A stretch of DNA of 64,000 nt from JANOMH01 sp031422295 (GTDB lineage Bacteria; Pseudomonadota; Alphaproteobacteria; Rhodobacterales; Rhodobacteraceae). Positions 6,993 through 15,647 of the stretch are shown one piece after another; positions within the stretch are counted from its first letter, which is position 1; each line of letters begins with the position of its first letter. The notes under the pieces are model-generated. The model did not search any database. It saw only the letters and a list, made by a program, of their open reading frames with translations, and was not told where the DNA came from. The position numbers were made by a program, and so were the translations under genes. The stretch covers positions 1 to 64,000 of the forward strand of contig JANOQM010000018.1 in NCBI GenBank assembly GCA_031422295.1, given 5' to 3'.

Positions 6993-8183
6993 CTACCTGC
7001 GCACCCACCCCTCCGCCATCTCAACCCGCTCGCACCCGGCAAACCCCGCCACCCGGCCCAACTCAGCCAACAACCGGCCCTGCCGCGCCTTGCCAAATGC
7101 CACCTCCGGCTCGGGCCAAAAGGCACGGACCGACAAGTAAGGTGGGTTTGAACCCACCTTTGCCCGCTCCGCCTTCACATCAATCCGGCCAATCACCGTT
7201 GCCCCCTCCAGCACCGGAAACACATAATACCCATACTTGCGCAACGCCTCTGGCACGAAAATCTCGATCCGGTAATGGAACCCGAACAGCCGTTCGGCGC
7301 GATTGCGGTCACGTAGCGCGGGGTCGAAAGGCGACAGGATACGGACGCGGGGTCCGGGGGCAGGAGGCGTTTCGTCCATCACATCCGGGCGGGCAAAGCA
7401 GCGCCGGCGCGACCCATCCGCGCCCTCCACGTCAATCTCGATGATCCGGCCGTCGGCGAGGGCGGCCTTGCACCAATCCTTGCCATCCTGCGGGGTCAAC
7501 AGCCCCCAGAACGCGACCAGTTCGCCCGCTGTCGCAAAGCCCAGCCGGTCCATCGCGCCTTGACACGCCCAGTCTACGGTCGCCGCGGGATGATGCCGCG
7601 CGTTCAGATGCTGCGCCGGAATGACCCGCTCTGTCAGGTCATAGACCTTGCGAAACCCATCCCGCCTAACCACCGAAATCTGACCGGTGCGCCACAGATA
7701 TTCCAGGGCGGTCTTGGACGGATGCCAATCCCACCAGCCGGTCTTGCCGCGCACCTCTCCGGCTGCGAGTTCACCACTGGTGCATTCGCCATGGTCGGAT
7801 ATGCGTTTCAGCACCCCCTCAAACCGGTCCGCGAATTCATGGGAATGCCAGGCCTTCCAGCGGTCAATCAGCCGGACCTCATCGCTGGCAAAGCGGTGCC
7901 GCCAATGCGGGAAATACGCCACGGGAATGACCGACGCATCATGGGTCCAATGCTCGAACAGGCCGCGATCCCGCGCCAAAAGCTGCCCCAAATCCGGCGG
8001 GCGATAGGCGGGGCGGCGGGCCCAGAGGGTCAGGTCATGGGCGCGGGCGAGGGTGTTGACGCTGTCCAATTGGACAAAGCCAAGGGCTTCGATCAGCCCG
8101 GCCAGATCGGTTTTGGGGGTCTCAGCCAGCAGATGCCGCGCTAAAAACAGGCGGCGGGCGGCGGGGTTGGACAGAACGGGCAT
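6993..8183 (-). CDS. AlkX/YcaQ-type winged-helix DNA glycosylase, with an in-frame palindrome insertion
   Basis: A 396-residue protein of the YcaQ/AlkX (HTH_42) family, which unhooks DNA interstrand crosslinks and other alkyl lesions. Family sequence is clear: LIEALGFVQLDSVNTLARAH, YRPPDLGQLLARDRGLFEHW, the WWDWHPSKTALEYLW wing and RILSPFDPALRDRNRAERLF. Residues 342-349 (KVGSNPPY) are encoded by a copy of the dispersed palindrome (7137-7160), inserted in frame where relatives run directly from the KAERAR region into the WPEPE region. The gene stands alone, with another palindrome just upstream of its start (8196-8221). Confidence 0.85.
   Translation of the reverse strand: MPVLSNPAARRLFLARHLLAETPKTDLAGLIEALGFVQLDSVNTLARAHDLTLWARRPAYRPPDLGQLLARDRGLFEHWTHDASVIPVAYFPHWRHRFASDEVRLIDRWKAWHSHEFADRFEGVLKRISDHGECTSGELAAGEVRGKTGWWDWHPSKTALEYLWRTGQISVVRRDGFRKVYDLTERVIPAQHLNARHHPAATVDWACQGAMDRLGFATAGELVAFWGLLTPQDGKDWCKAALADGRIIEIDVEGADGSRRRCFARPDVMDETPPAPGPRVRILSPFDPALRDRNRAERLFGFHYRIEIFVPEALRKYGYYVFPVLEGATVIGRIDVKAERAKVGSNPPYLSVRAFWPEPEVAFGKARQGRLLAELGRVAGFAGCERVEMAEGWVRR
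7139..7160. repeat. Dispersed palindromic repeat, copy 1, inside the AlkX gene
   Basis: A perfect hairpin with arms AAGGTGGGTT and AACCCACCTT and a 2-nt loop. It is read through in frame on the minus strand as part of the AlkX/YcaQ coding sequence. Confidence 0.85.
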
Positions 8184-8195
8184 GCGATGCTCATA

Positions 8196-8221
8196 GTAAG
8201 GTGGGTTTTAACCCACCCTAC
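8196..8221. repeat. Dispersed palindromic repeat, copy 2
   Basis: Same core as copy 1 (AAGGTGGGTT and AACCCACC), extended to GTA...TAC with one mismatch. It lies between the divergent AlkX and smpB genes, upstream of both. Confidence 0.8.
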
Positions 8222-8265
8222 GCGCTCTGGACAGGACCCGCCAGAATGCCTATTTCAGATCAATC

Positions 8266-8742
8266 ATGGCAAAAGAACCGCAGAATAAAAACTACAAAGT
8301 CATCGCCGAAAACCGGCGGGCCCGGTATGATTACGCCATCGAGGATGACATCGAATGCGGCATCATCCTGATGGGGTCCGAGGTCAAGGCGATGCGCGTC
8401 GGCCAGACCAACATCGCCGAAAGCTATGCGATGGTCGAAAATGGAGAGCTGTGGCTGACCAATTCCTATGTCGCCAAATACGACCCGGCCCGCCAATTCG
8501 GGCACGAGGAACGGCGCAAACGCAAGCTGTTGGTGCGCGGCAAAGAACTGGCGCGGCTCTGGTCGGCCACCCAGCGCGAAGGCATGACCATCGTGCCATT
8601 GGTGATGTATTTCAATGACAAAGGGTTGGTGAAGCTCAAGATCGCGACGGCGAAGGGCAAGCAGAACCACGACAAACGGGCGACCGAGGCCAAGCGGGAC
8701 TGGGACCGGCAAAAGGCCCGGGTGATGCGGGAGCATGGGTGA
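8266..8742 (+). CDS. smpB: SsrA-binding protein SmpB
   Basis: A 158-residue SmpB, the partner of tmRNA in rescue of stalled ribosomes in the cytoplasm. Visible features are the N-terminal KVIAENRRARYDYAI, the ILMGSEVKAMR core, the RKRKLLVRGKE segment and the basic C-terminal tail (KRATEAKRDWDRQKARVM) that enters the decoding centre. Length and start (ATG 8266) are normal for alphaproteobacteria. No tmRNA gene is seen nearby. Its stop is followed by an inverted repeat TGAGGG-N9-CCCTCA (8740-8760) shared with the convergent ATPase gene. Confidence 0.97.
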   Translation: MAKEPQNKNYKVIAENRRARYDYAIEDDIECGIILMGSEVKAMRVGQTNIAESYAMVENGELWLTNSYVAKYDPARQFGHEERRKRKLLVRGKELARLWSATQREGMTIVPLVMYFNDKGLVKLKIATAKGKQNHDKRATEAKRDWDRQKARVMREHG

Positions 8743-8757
8743 GGGGGGCTTAAACCC

Positions 8758-10473
8758 TCAAGTCGGATTTGGATCGGTCTCGAGTTGAATGCCCATCGCT
8801 TGGATTTTTCGTTTTCTGAGAGGTGATTTATCCGCAATTCGGCGTAGCGCTTCGAGTGACTTGACCTTAATCGATTCGGAGCCCTCGCTTTGACTTATAC
8901 CAATGTCGAGCACTCGACCGATTGAATCGCGGACTTCCTTGCCTCGCAACGCCTCAAAAATTCGTACGAAATCGTCCACGCTTAGCTTGGTCAAAAGAAC
9001 GGAATCCGCTTCTGACCAATTTCTACTTTCACCGATAGCGCGCAGAACGGCGAGTGGGTCTCGCGTGTCAATATGGGCGGCTCGCCGGGCCGCAAAGGCG
9101 TCTCGCAGACTATTATCAAGGTTGTCTTCAGCAGAAAAATGGTGACTGCGGATGCTGAAGAATTCATAGGGTTTTGAATCATGTGCCGAAATGTATGCAG
9201 AAATGACTTTTTCTGCGTCGTCGTTGCGATTCGTCTCTCGTAAGATTCGGACTGCACTATTGATGTTGAGCGCACTTATTGACCCAGCCTCGAGCACCGC
9301 ACTTGAAGTTAGCGCGGTCAAGAAATCATCGTCTTCAACTACAAGGGAACCGTGGTATAAATCCTGCCAAACTCTATTGAACTCTTGGTCGCCAGAATTA
9401 GCAATTCGCTCCACTTTCACAATATTCGCGGCGACCAAAAGATTCTCGACATTCAAATATCCGCTCTCGATATTATTTATGATCTCTTTATCCAAAAAAT
9501 TAGAGCCATTGAAGGAGTATTTTTCCAGCAATTTATGGTGGCGGTCAGTTTCGGCATCAAGTGGATTGTTTCGTGAACGCAAAGCGATTCCCAGGGAGCT
9601 GTAGGATCGGAGAAAGTCGAGCGGAGGTGCGAGGTTTGGCTCTTGAATCGACCAACAAGCCAGTGCCGCCGTTGCGACCGACTCCTCTAGAATTCGGCTA
9701 TCAAACTGGCCCAGAACATCAACAAGCTGAGCTGCCAAGCGTTCGATCTTTTTAATTGTACGAATGTTTGTGAGACCAAGACCGACAACACGAGGTCGAA
9801 GCAGCTCGGTTGCCTTTCCGCTTCCCGTGAGTGCTATGCTGACGGCCTCTGTCGGTGTTAAGTCGAAACGTAAAACAGTATCTGCTACTTTCTCAAGTTG
9901 GCGATCAAACTCATCCTTTTCATCGTGCTCTATGTCATTGAGTAAAAGAACTACCTTGCATTTTCGCTGCTCCTTCAGAAGAGAAGATAGTCCAAGCACT
10001 TCCCGCACGCTCAAGCCTTTATCAGACCGCTCAAGGTCGTCCAAGCAGACTAATTGCTGGTGGACCGTCAAGAATGCAGATTTCGATAGAAGGTCGCCAA
10101 GTCCCTTGCGATTAAAGAATGCCGCCGCCCACTGAAGGCCATAGCTGAGTTTTGGAATCAAATTTGAATTCTTTAGTAATTCTTGGAAGGTGGATTCAGA
10201 GGGTTCACTTCCAATGTTATTACCGGTAACTGTATTCTCAAAAATTGAGTAACGGAGGTCATCAAGCGAACTTAAGCCAAATAGTGAAACATAGGAGTAT
10301 TTTTGCATTGACATCGACTTGGCGTCTTTGGCTTGGGACAGAAACTTCCGCCAACCGAAAGTTTTACCAACGCCCCATTTGCCTTTGATGCAAAGCACTT
10401 CTGGAGTCGGGCTAGATAGAAATCGACGAATCTCTGTCTCAATTGACTCTAGGGACACTGAACACCCTTTCAT
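8758..10473 (-). CDS. KAP-type P-loop ATPase, horizontally acquired, function unknown
   Basis: A 571-residue protein with Walker A GKWGVGKT (residues 31-38) and Walker B LVCLDDLER (141-149). The CIKGKWGVGKT and DDLER forms resemble KAP-family NTPases, a group that includes the phage-exclusion protein PifA. The roughly 350 residues after the ATPase core are helical and unrecognised. ATG 10473 has no ribosome-binding site; GTG 10458 is better placed behind AAAGGG and may be the start. The gene is clearly more AT-rich than both neighbours and contains no insertion-sequence gene, which points to transfer. It stands alone beside smpB. A role in phage defence is only inference. Confidence 0.75.
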   Translation of the reverse strand: MKGCSVSLESIETEIRRFLSSPTPEVLCIKGKWGVGKTFGWRKFLSQAKDAKSMSMQKYSYVSLFGLSSLDDLRYSIFENTVTGNNIGSEPSESTFQELLKNSNLIPKLSYGLQWAAAFFNRKGLGDLLSKSAFLTVHQQLVCLDDLERSDKGLSVREVLGLSSLLKEQRKCKVVLLLNDIEHDEKDEFDRQLEKVADTVLRFDLTPTEAVSIALTGSGKATELLRPRVVGLGLTNIRTIKKIERLAAQLVDVLGQFDSRILEESVATAALACWSIQEPNLAPPLDFLRSYSSLGIALRSRNNPLDAETDRHHKLLEKYSFNGSNFLDKEIINNIESGYLNVENLLVAANIVKVERIANSGDQEFNRVWQDLYHGSLVVEDDDFLTALTSSAVLEAGSISALNINSAVRILRETNRNDDAEKVISAYISAHDSKPYEFFSIRSHHFSAEDNLDNSLRDAFAARRAAHIDTRDPLAVLRAIGESRNWSEADSVLLTKLSVDDFVRIFEALRGKEVRDSIGRVLDIGISQSEGSESIKVKSLEALRRIADKSPLRKRKIQAMGIQLETDPNPT

Positions 10474-10693
10474 GACGAGACTGACGACGATGACGAAACT
10501 GGCGACGCCCGTTCGTGATTGCGCATACTCGATTTTGACAAGGTCGCATAGCCTGGCAAGTGGTTCCCCCCCTTTAACCCTCCCCCTATCCCGCTCAAAA
10601 AATATGCACTATACTCCGCCCCATCCGCGCGTGACGGGCCGCACGGCGGGGGTGTACCCTCAAAACGGCCCGTAAAAAAAGGGAACTGGGACT

Positions 10694-11005
10694 ATGGAAC
10701 AAATTCTAGCGATCATCATCCCGCTGATTTCAGGCGCAGTGGGCGGTAATGTGGTCGGTGCGCTGGCCAAAAACCTGTCGCTCGGCACGTTGGGCAATTC
10801 GCTGGCCGGTATCGTCGGCGGCGTCGGTGGCAGCCAGTTGCTGGGCCTTCTCATGGGTGGCGGCACGGCGGCGGCGGCCACAGCGGCGACGGCCACGACC
10901 GGCATGGATATCGGCTCGATCCTCACCTCGGTCGCTTCCGGCGGCGTGGGTGGCGGTGTGCTGATGGCCATTGTCGGCGTCGTCAAAGGCATGATGGCCA
11001 AATAA
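10694..11005 (+). CDS. Small conserved Gly/Ala-rich membrane-type protein
   Basis: A 103-residue protein with three hydrophobic Gly-rich segments (LAIIIPLISGAVGGNVVGAL, IVGGVGGSQLLGLLMGGG, GGVGGGVLMAIVGVV) and an Ala/Thr linker. The even glycine spacing suggests packed membrane helices. GGGAACTGGGACT precedes the ATG. I believe similar proteins occur in other Rhodobacteraceae, but no function is known to me. It stands alone and ends at a strong terminator. Confidence 0.7.
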   Translation: MEQILAIIIPLISGAVGGNVVGALAKNLSLGTLGNSLAGIVGGVGGSQLLGLLMGGGTAAAATAATATTGMDIGSILTSVASGGVGGGVLMAIVGVVKGMMAK

Positions 11006-11030
11006 TCCCGTCTTTCGCAGAACAGATTGT

Positions 11031-11067
11031 CAAACGGGCGTTCTTTACCGGGCGCCCGTTTGCTTTT
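11031..11067 (+). terminator. Rho-independent terminator
   Basis: Stem CAAACGGGCG (11031-11040) pairs perfectly with CGCCCGTTTG (11053-11062) across a 12-nt loop and is followed by CTTTT. It lies 26 bp after the small membrane protein gene. Confidence 0.85.
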
Positions 11068-11144
11068 GCCCGCCTCAGGTGACTTGTCACACCGGGGCCA
11101 CAGCGCTACTCACTGCGACAGCACCGCACCAGCCAGAGGGCCCC

Positions 11145-12011
11145 ATGACCGCCGCCTTTGTCGATGACCCCCGCACCCTTGTGTCCACCGCCTGGCTGGC
11201 TGCCCATCTGCGCGACCCCGATCTGCGGATACTGGACGCGTCCTGGTATCTGACTGACGTCGGCCGCAACCCGGCCACCGAATACAAAACCGCCCATATC
11301 CCCGGTGCCCGGTTCTTTGATATCGACGAGATTGCCGATCTGCGGTCCGATATGCCGCACATGGCCCCGCCGGTGGAAAAGTTCATATCCCGGCTGCGGG
11401 CAATGGGCGTGGGCGACGGGCATCAGGTCGTGATTTACGACAGCGCGGGGCTGATGTCAGCCGCCCGGGTCTGGTGGCTGTTCCGGCTGATGGGCAAACG
11501 CGATGCAGCGGTGCTGGACGGCGGGTTCCCGAAATGGCGGGCTGAAGGGCGCGACGTATCGGACCTGCCCCCCGTGGTGCGCGACCGGCACATGACCGTG
11601 ACCCGGCAGAACCAGCTGGTCCGCGATGTGACCGAAGTGGCCCGCGCCTCGAAACTGGGCGATCACGCGATTATCGACGCGCGCGCGCCGGGGCGGTTTG
11701 GCGGAACCGTACCCGAACCAAGGGCAGGCTTACGCGGTGGGCATATCCCGGGGGCGCGCAATGTATTCTACAAGACGCTGCTGAACGATGACGGCACGCT
11801 GAAACCCATGCCCGCCCTGCGGCAGGTGTTCATCGACGCGGGCGTTGATCTGCGCAAACCCGCGATCACCACCTGTGGGTCCGGGGTCACGGCGGCGATA
11901 ATCAGCTTGGCGTTGGAACGGATCGGCAAGCAGGATCATTCGCTCTATGACGGCTCGTGGGCCGAATGGGGTATGTATGCCGATCTGCCAATCGCGACGG
12001 GACCCGCATGA
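11145..12011 (+). CDS. sseA: 3-mercaptopyruvate/thiosulfate sulfurtransferase SseA
   Basis: A 288-residue protein with two rhodanese domains. The N-terminal non-catalytic one contains EYKTAHIPGARFFDIDEI and DGGFPKW. The C-terminal one has the persulfide-forming Cys244 in CGSGVTA, the loop typical of mercaptopyruvate sulfurtransferases. It transfers sulfur from 3-mercaptopyruvate to acceptors such as cyanide or thiols. ATG 11145 was chosen over the longer frame because AGAGGG precedes it and homology starts there. The next gene begins 28 bp downstream, so they are probably cotranscribed. Confidence 0.92.
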   Translation: MTAAFVDDPRTLVSTAWLAAHLRDPDLRILDASWYLTDVGRNPATEYKTAHIPGARFFDIDEIADLRSDMPHMAPPVEKFISRLRAMGVGDGHQVVIYDSAGLMSAARVWWLFRLMGKRDAAVLDGGFPKWRAEGRDVSDLPPVVRDRHMTVTRQNQLVRDVTEVARASKLGDHAIIDARAPGRFGGTVPEPRAGLRGGHIPGARNVFYKTLLNDDGTLKPMPALRQVFIDAGVDLRKPAITTCGSGVTAAIISLALERIGKQDHSLYDGSWAEWGMYADLPIATGPA

Positions 12012-12039
12012 GTATTCATGCAAAGTTAAGGATTTCCCA

Positions 12040-13224
12040 GTGTTCCAAGACCTCAAAGACCAACCCGCCGACAAAATCCTCGCCCTGATCGCCGCGTTCC
12101 GCGATGACCCGCGCAAGGGCAAGATCGACCTTGGTGTCGGGGTTTACAAAGACGCCACCGGCCTGACCCCGGTGATGCGGGCGGTCAAGGCCGCCGAAAA
12201 ACAGCTGTGGGAAACCCAGGATACCAAGACCTACACCACCCTCGCAGGTGACCCCGCCTTTGCCGACGCGCTGACCCTACTGGTGCTGAACGGTGCAGCC
12301 CCGCGCGACCGCATCGCCGCCGTCGCCACCCCCGGCGGCACCGGGGCGATCCGGCAAGGGCTGGAACTGATCCGCTACGCCGCCCCTGACACCACCATCT
12401 GGCTGTCCAACCCGACATGGCCGAACCACCCGTCAATCATCCGCTATCTGGGGCTGCGGCCGGCCGAATACCGCTATTTCGATCCGACCACCCGGGGGGT
12501 GGATTTCAGTGGGATGCTGGCCGATCTGGGCGGGGTCAAACCCGGCGATGTGGTCTTGCTACACGGTTGCTGCCACAATCCGACCGGGGCCAATCCGACG
12601 GCGGAACAATGGGCCGAGATCACCGCTCTGCTCAAATCCAAGGGCGCAATCCCGTTTATCGACCTAGCGTATCAGGGCTTTGGCGACGGGCTGGACGCTG
12701 ATGCCGCTGCAACACGGATGATTGCGGGCATTACGGATGAATGCCTGATCGCGGTCAGTTGCTCGAAAAACTTCGGCATCTACCGGGAACGGACCGGGTT
12801 GATCATGGCGATCACGGCGGACGCCAGCCACCGACAAAACGCCCAAGCGACGCTGGCATTCCTGAACCGGCAAAACTATAGCTTTCCGCCGGATCACGGC
12901 GCGCGGGTGGTGACGACGGTCCTGAACGATCCGGCCCTGCGGGCTGATTGGATGGCCGAGCTGGAACAGGTCCGGCTGAATATGCTGACCCTGCGCCAGT
13001 CGCTTGCCGCCGAATTGCAACGGCTGACCAATTCCGACAGGTTCGGGTTTATTGCCACACATCGGGGCATGTTCAGCCTGATCGGGGCGACGGCAGAACA
13101 GGTGGAACAGATGCGGGCGGAGCATGGCATTTACATGGTCAGCGACAGCCGGATGAATATCGCCGGGCTGAATGCGGCTACTGTCCCAATTCTGGCCCGC
13201 GCGATTATGGCCGTGGGGGCGTGA
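12040..13224 (+). CDS. Aromatic amino acid aminotransferase (class I, PLP)
   Basis: A 394-residue fold-type I aminotransferase. The N-terminus reads FQDLKDQPADKILALI, then KIDLGVGVYKDATG. The substrate loop SNPTWPNH, HGCCHNPTGANP and the PLP lysine (K243, in CSKNFGIYRERTG) are present, as is the substrate-carboxylate Arg near the C-terminus (SDSRMNIAGL). The family transfers amino groups between aromatic amino acids or aspartate and 2-oxoglutarate. GTG 12040 matches the usual start of homologues. The upstream frame from 11947 overlaps sseA and is not used. Confidence 0.9.
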   Translation: MFQDLKDQPADKILALIAAFRDDPRKGKIDLGVGVYKDATGLTPVMRAVKAAEKQLWETQDTKTYTTLAGDPAFADALTLLVLNGAAPRDRIAAVATPGGTGAIRQGLELIRYAAPDTTIWLSNPTWPNHPSIIRYLGLRPAEYRYFDPTTRGVDFSGMLADLGGVKPGDVVLLHGCCHNPTGANPTAEQWAEITALLKSKGAIPFIDLAYQGFGDGLDADAAATRMIAGITDECLIAVSCSKNFGIYRERTGLIMAITADASHRQNAQATLAFLNRQNYSFPPDHGARVVTTVLNDPALRADWMAELEQVRLNMLTLRQSLAAELQRLTNSDRFGFIATHRGMFSLIGATAEQVEQMRAEHGIYMVSDSRMNIAGLNAATVPILARAIMAVGA

Positions 13225-13280
13225 CCCGATATGGGGTTGAAACCCATGATACTGAAACATTTTCAGAGTTGCCGAAATAC

Positions 13281-13293
13281 CTCCGCCGGAGGC
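13281..13293. repeat. GC-rich short palindrome CCTCCGCCGGAGG
   Basis: A 13-bp palindrome preceded by AAATA. A near copy (TCCCCGCCGGAGG, 25018-25030) is preceded by AAAATG. Both lie just downstream of genes, suggesting a second small dispersed repeat family. Confidence 0.5.
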
Positions 13294-13350
13294 ACGGGCG
13301 GCGGGGCTGGGTGCCTGCAGCGGGGATAGTCACCAACCCCGAAAATTGCA

Positions 13351-13375
13351 GCGTAAGGTGGGTTTTAACCCACGC
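13351..13375. repeat. Dispersed palindromic repeat, copy 3
   Basis: Core GTGGGTT-TT-AACCCAC flanked by GCGT and ACGC. The 25 bp are the exact reverse complement of copy 4 (56091-56115). It lies in the 267-bp gap between the convergent aminotransferase and amtB genes; the rest of that gap holds the CCTCCGCCGGAGG palindrome and no gene. Confidence 0.85.
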
Positions 13376-13491
13376 CCCCGGTCATAAAGACGGCCCCTGC
13401 GGCGAGACTCGCAGAGGCCGAAGGTGGTCTTCTGACTGACGCATCGCCAGATGTGATCGGGGCTGGGGGGTTGCCCCGGCCCCGGCAATAC

Positions 13492-15012
13492 TCACATATT
13501 ATAGGCCCGCTCGCCATGTTCGGCGATGTCCAGACCTTCGCGCTCCATCTCTTCCTTCACCCGCAGGCCCATCACCAGATCGACCAGTTTAAAGATGATA
13601 AACGACCCGATGCCGACGAAGACGATGGTAAACCCGACCGCCCAGACCTGCGCCATGAAGGCTTTGGCGAACACATATTCGGCCACCTGCAACGTGCCGG
13701 GGACGCTGGTATAGTCAGGGATGCCTGCGCCACCCAAGGCGGGGTTGACCAAAATCCCCGTGGCCAGCGCGCCGATGATCCCACCCAAGCCGTGGATGCC
13801 GAACACATCCAGCGAATCGTCCAGTTTGAAGGCGTTCTTGACATAGGCCACGAAAAAGAAACACGCGACCCCGGCCACAATCCCCAGAAACATCGATCCA
13901 ACCGGCCCGGCAAAACCCGATGCCGGGGTCACAGCGACCAGACCGGCCACCACACCTGACACCAGACCCAGCAGCGACGGCCGCCCTTTGACCAGCCATT
14001 CGGCGAACATCCAGGCCACACCGGCCCCGGCGGTGGCGGTGAAGGTGTTCATGATCGCCAGCGAAGTGATCGCGTTGGATTCAAGGTTGGACCCGGCGTT
14101 GAACCCGAACCAGCCAACCCACAGCAATGCCGCACCAATCATCGTCATGGTCAGCGAATGCGGGGCAAAGCTTTCCTTGCCGTAGCCGACGCGCCGCCCC
14201 AGCAGGATACAGCCGACAAGTCCCGCCATACCGGCATTGATATGCACCACAGTGCCGCCTGCAAAATCCAGCGCACCCCAGTTCCACAGCATGCCGTTGG
14301 CCGCCAGATTGGCCGCAGCCGCAGCCTCGCCCGCCGCATCGCCCGCCGCCTGGGCAATCAGCAACGCAGTTTGTTGTTCAGCCAGAAAATCCGGGCCGCC
14401 CCACCACCAGACCATATGGGCCATCGGGAAATAGATAAACGTGACCCACAGAATGCTGAACACGATCAGCGATGAGAATTTCATCCGCTCGGCAAACGCG
14501 CCAACGATCAGCGCAGGCGTGATGCAAGCAAATGTCATCTGGAACGCGATGAAGGTATATTCGGGCAGCCAGACACCATTGGTAAAGGTCGGCACCACGG
14601 TGGTCAGGTCAACGCCCGCCAGAAACACCTTGCTGAACCCGCCGACATAGCTGTCCCATGCGCCGCCATAGCTGAAGGCCATCGAATAGCCGTAGGTGAT
14701 CCAGATCATGCAGACGATGGCGACAATCGCAAACACCTGTGTCAGGATCGACAGCATGTTCTTGGACCGGACCAGCCCGCCGTAAAACAGCGCCAGCCCC
14801 GGAATGGTCATCAGCAGGACCAGCACGGTCGAGGTGCTCATCCAGGCCACATCGCCTTTGTCCACCAGCTTTTCGTAGACATAGGGCACCAAAGCCGCAG
14901 CTTCGGTCGCTGTCTCTGTCACGGCTTCGGTGGTGTCCTGCGCCCATGCGGGCAAGGCAGATACTGCGGCCAGCAGACCCGGCAGTCCTGCGTATTTCAA
15001 TACTTTGTTCAT
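13492..15012 (-). CDS. amtB: Ammonium transporter AmtB
   Basis: A 506-residue Amt/Rh channel with a cleavable signal peptide (starting MNKVLKYAGLPGLLAAVSAL, cut near PAWAQ) and eleven expected transmembrane helices. Family sequence is plain: ALFYGGLVRSKNMLS, GAFAERMKF, DFAGGTVVHINAG with the first pore His, and DDSLDVFGIHGLGG with the second. It conducts ammonia/ammonium across the inner membrane. ATG 15012 was chosen over the longer frame from 15117 because the signal peptide starts there. It is the second gene after glnK (28-bp gap), the normal nitrogen-regulated pair, whose GlnK product blocks the channel. Confidence 0.95.
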   Translation of the reverse strand: MNKVLKYAGLPGLLAAVSALPAWAQDTTEAVTETATEAAALVPYVYEKLVDKGDVAWMSTSTVLVLLMTIPGLALFYGGLVRSKNMLSILTQVFAIVAIVCMIWITYGYSMAFSYGGAWDSYVGGFSKVFLAGVDLTTVVPTFTNGVWLPEYTFIAFQMTFACITPALIVGAFAERMKFSSLIVFSILWVTFIYFPMAHMVWWWGGPDFLAEQQTALLIAQAAGDAAGEAAAAANLAANGMLWNWGALDFAGGTVVHINAGMAGLVGCILLGRRVGYGKESFAPHSLTMTMIGAALLWVGWFGFNAGSNLESNAITSLAIMNTFTATAGAGVAWMFAEWLVKGRPSLLGLVSGVVAGLVAVTPASGFAGPVGSMFLGIVAGVACFFFVAYVKNAFKLDDSLDVFGIHGLGGIIGALATGILVNPALGGAGIPDYTSVPGTLQVAEYVFAKAFMAQVWAVGFTIVFVGIGSFIIFKLVDLVMGLRVKEEMEREGLDIAEHGERAYNM

Positions 15013-15040
15013 TGCGTCACTATCCCCTGGGCCTGACCGC

Positions 15041-15379
15041 TTACAGCGCGTCATCATTGATTTCGCCGGTCCGCACCCGCAGGGCACTTTCGACATCGAG
15101 CACGAAAACCTTGCCATCGCCGATTTTGTCGGTCTTGGCGGTCTTGGCGATGGTGGCCACGACCTGATCGGTCAGGGCATCCGGCACCACGATCTCCAGC
15201 TTGACCTTGGGCACGAAATTCACCGCATACTCGGCGCCGCGGTAAATTTCGGTATGGCCGGATTGCGACCCGAAACCTTTGATCTCGGTCACCATCATGC
15301 CGCGCACGCCAATGGCGGTCAGCGCCTCGCGCACCTCCTCGAGCTTGAACGGCTTGATTGTTGCAATGATAAGCTTCAC
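15041..15379 (-). CDS. glnK: Nitrogen regulatory PII protein GlnK
   Basis: A 112-residue PII trimer subunit. The uridylylated Tyr51 lies in the T-loop (GHTEIYRGAEY), and the TGKIGDGK-like loop (TDKIGDGKVFVLDV) binds ATP/ADP and 2-oxoglutarate. It senses nitrogen and energy state and plugs AmtB. GTG 15379 is preceded by AAGGGG; the longer frame has no better site. It heads the glnK-amtB operon, with a palindrome about 117 bp upstream that could bind NtrC. Confidence 0.95.
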   Translation of the reverse strand: MKLIIATIKPFKLEEVREALTAIGVRGMMVTEIKGFGSQSGHTEIYRGAEYAVNFVPKVKLEIVVPDALTDQVVATIAKTAKTDKIGDGKVFVLDVESALRVRTGEINDDAL

Positions 15380-15495
15380 ATTCGTCCCCTTGCGCATATT
15401 GTCAAAGGCCGCATCGGATGCAGGCCGCCCAAGGCAAACAGGGACTGATGCCCCGCCCAAGGACAAGGCTATGCCGCAACTGCGAAAGGTAAATA

Positions 15496-15547
15496 TTGTG
15501 CTACATTGCACAATTTTTGCACAAATATAGGGAGCTGCACAAATATA
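15496..15547 (-). promoter_or_regulatory. Palindrome and direct repeats between glnK and the PBP gene (possible NtrC region)
   Basis: A perfect inverted repeat TTGTGC-N6-GCACAA occupies 15496-15513. GCACAAATATA then occurs twice, at 15519-15529 and 15537-15547, 18 bp apart. NtrC sites are GCAC-based inverted repeats, so control of glnK-amtB is plausible, but no clear sigma-54 -24/-12 element was found. Confidence 0.5.
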
Positions 15548-15647
15548 AGGCGAATGAAAAAGCGCCTGTTGCGACTCAACCGGCTCTACATTCCCGCCGC
15601 GTGCCGCTATGGTCCGGCAAAATCAAGACCAAGCGGCAGAGCAGATC

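Noticed and set aside
8743..8757. tmRNA gene next to smpB
   Set aside because: Only 15 bp separate smpB from the convergent ATPase gene, and no tmRNA-like sequence was seen elsewhere in the window.
8740..8760. TGAGGG-N9-CCCTCA as an intrinsic terminator
   Set aside because: It lies over the two convergent stop codons but has only a 6-bp stem and no T-run, so I do not list it as a terminator.
10535..10560. TTGACA upstream of the small membrane protein gene as a promoter
   Set aside because: No -10 hexamer lies at a suitable distance, and the position is over 130 bp from the gene.
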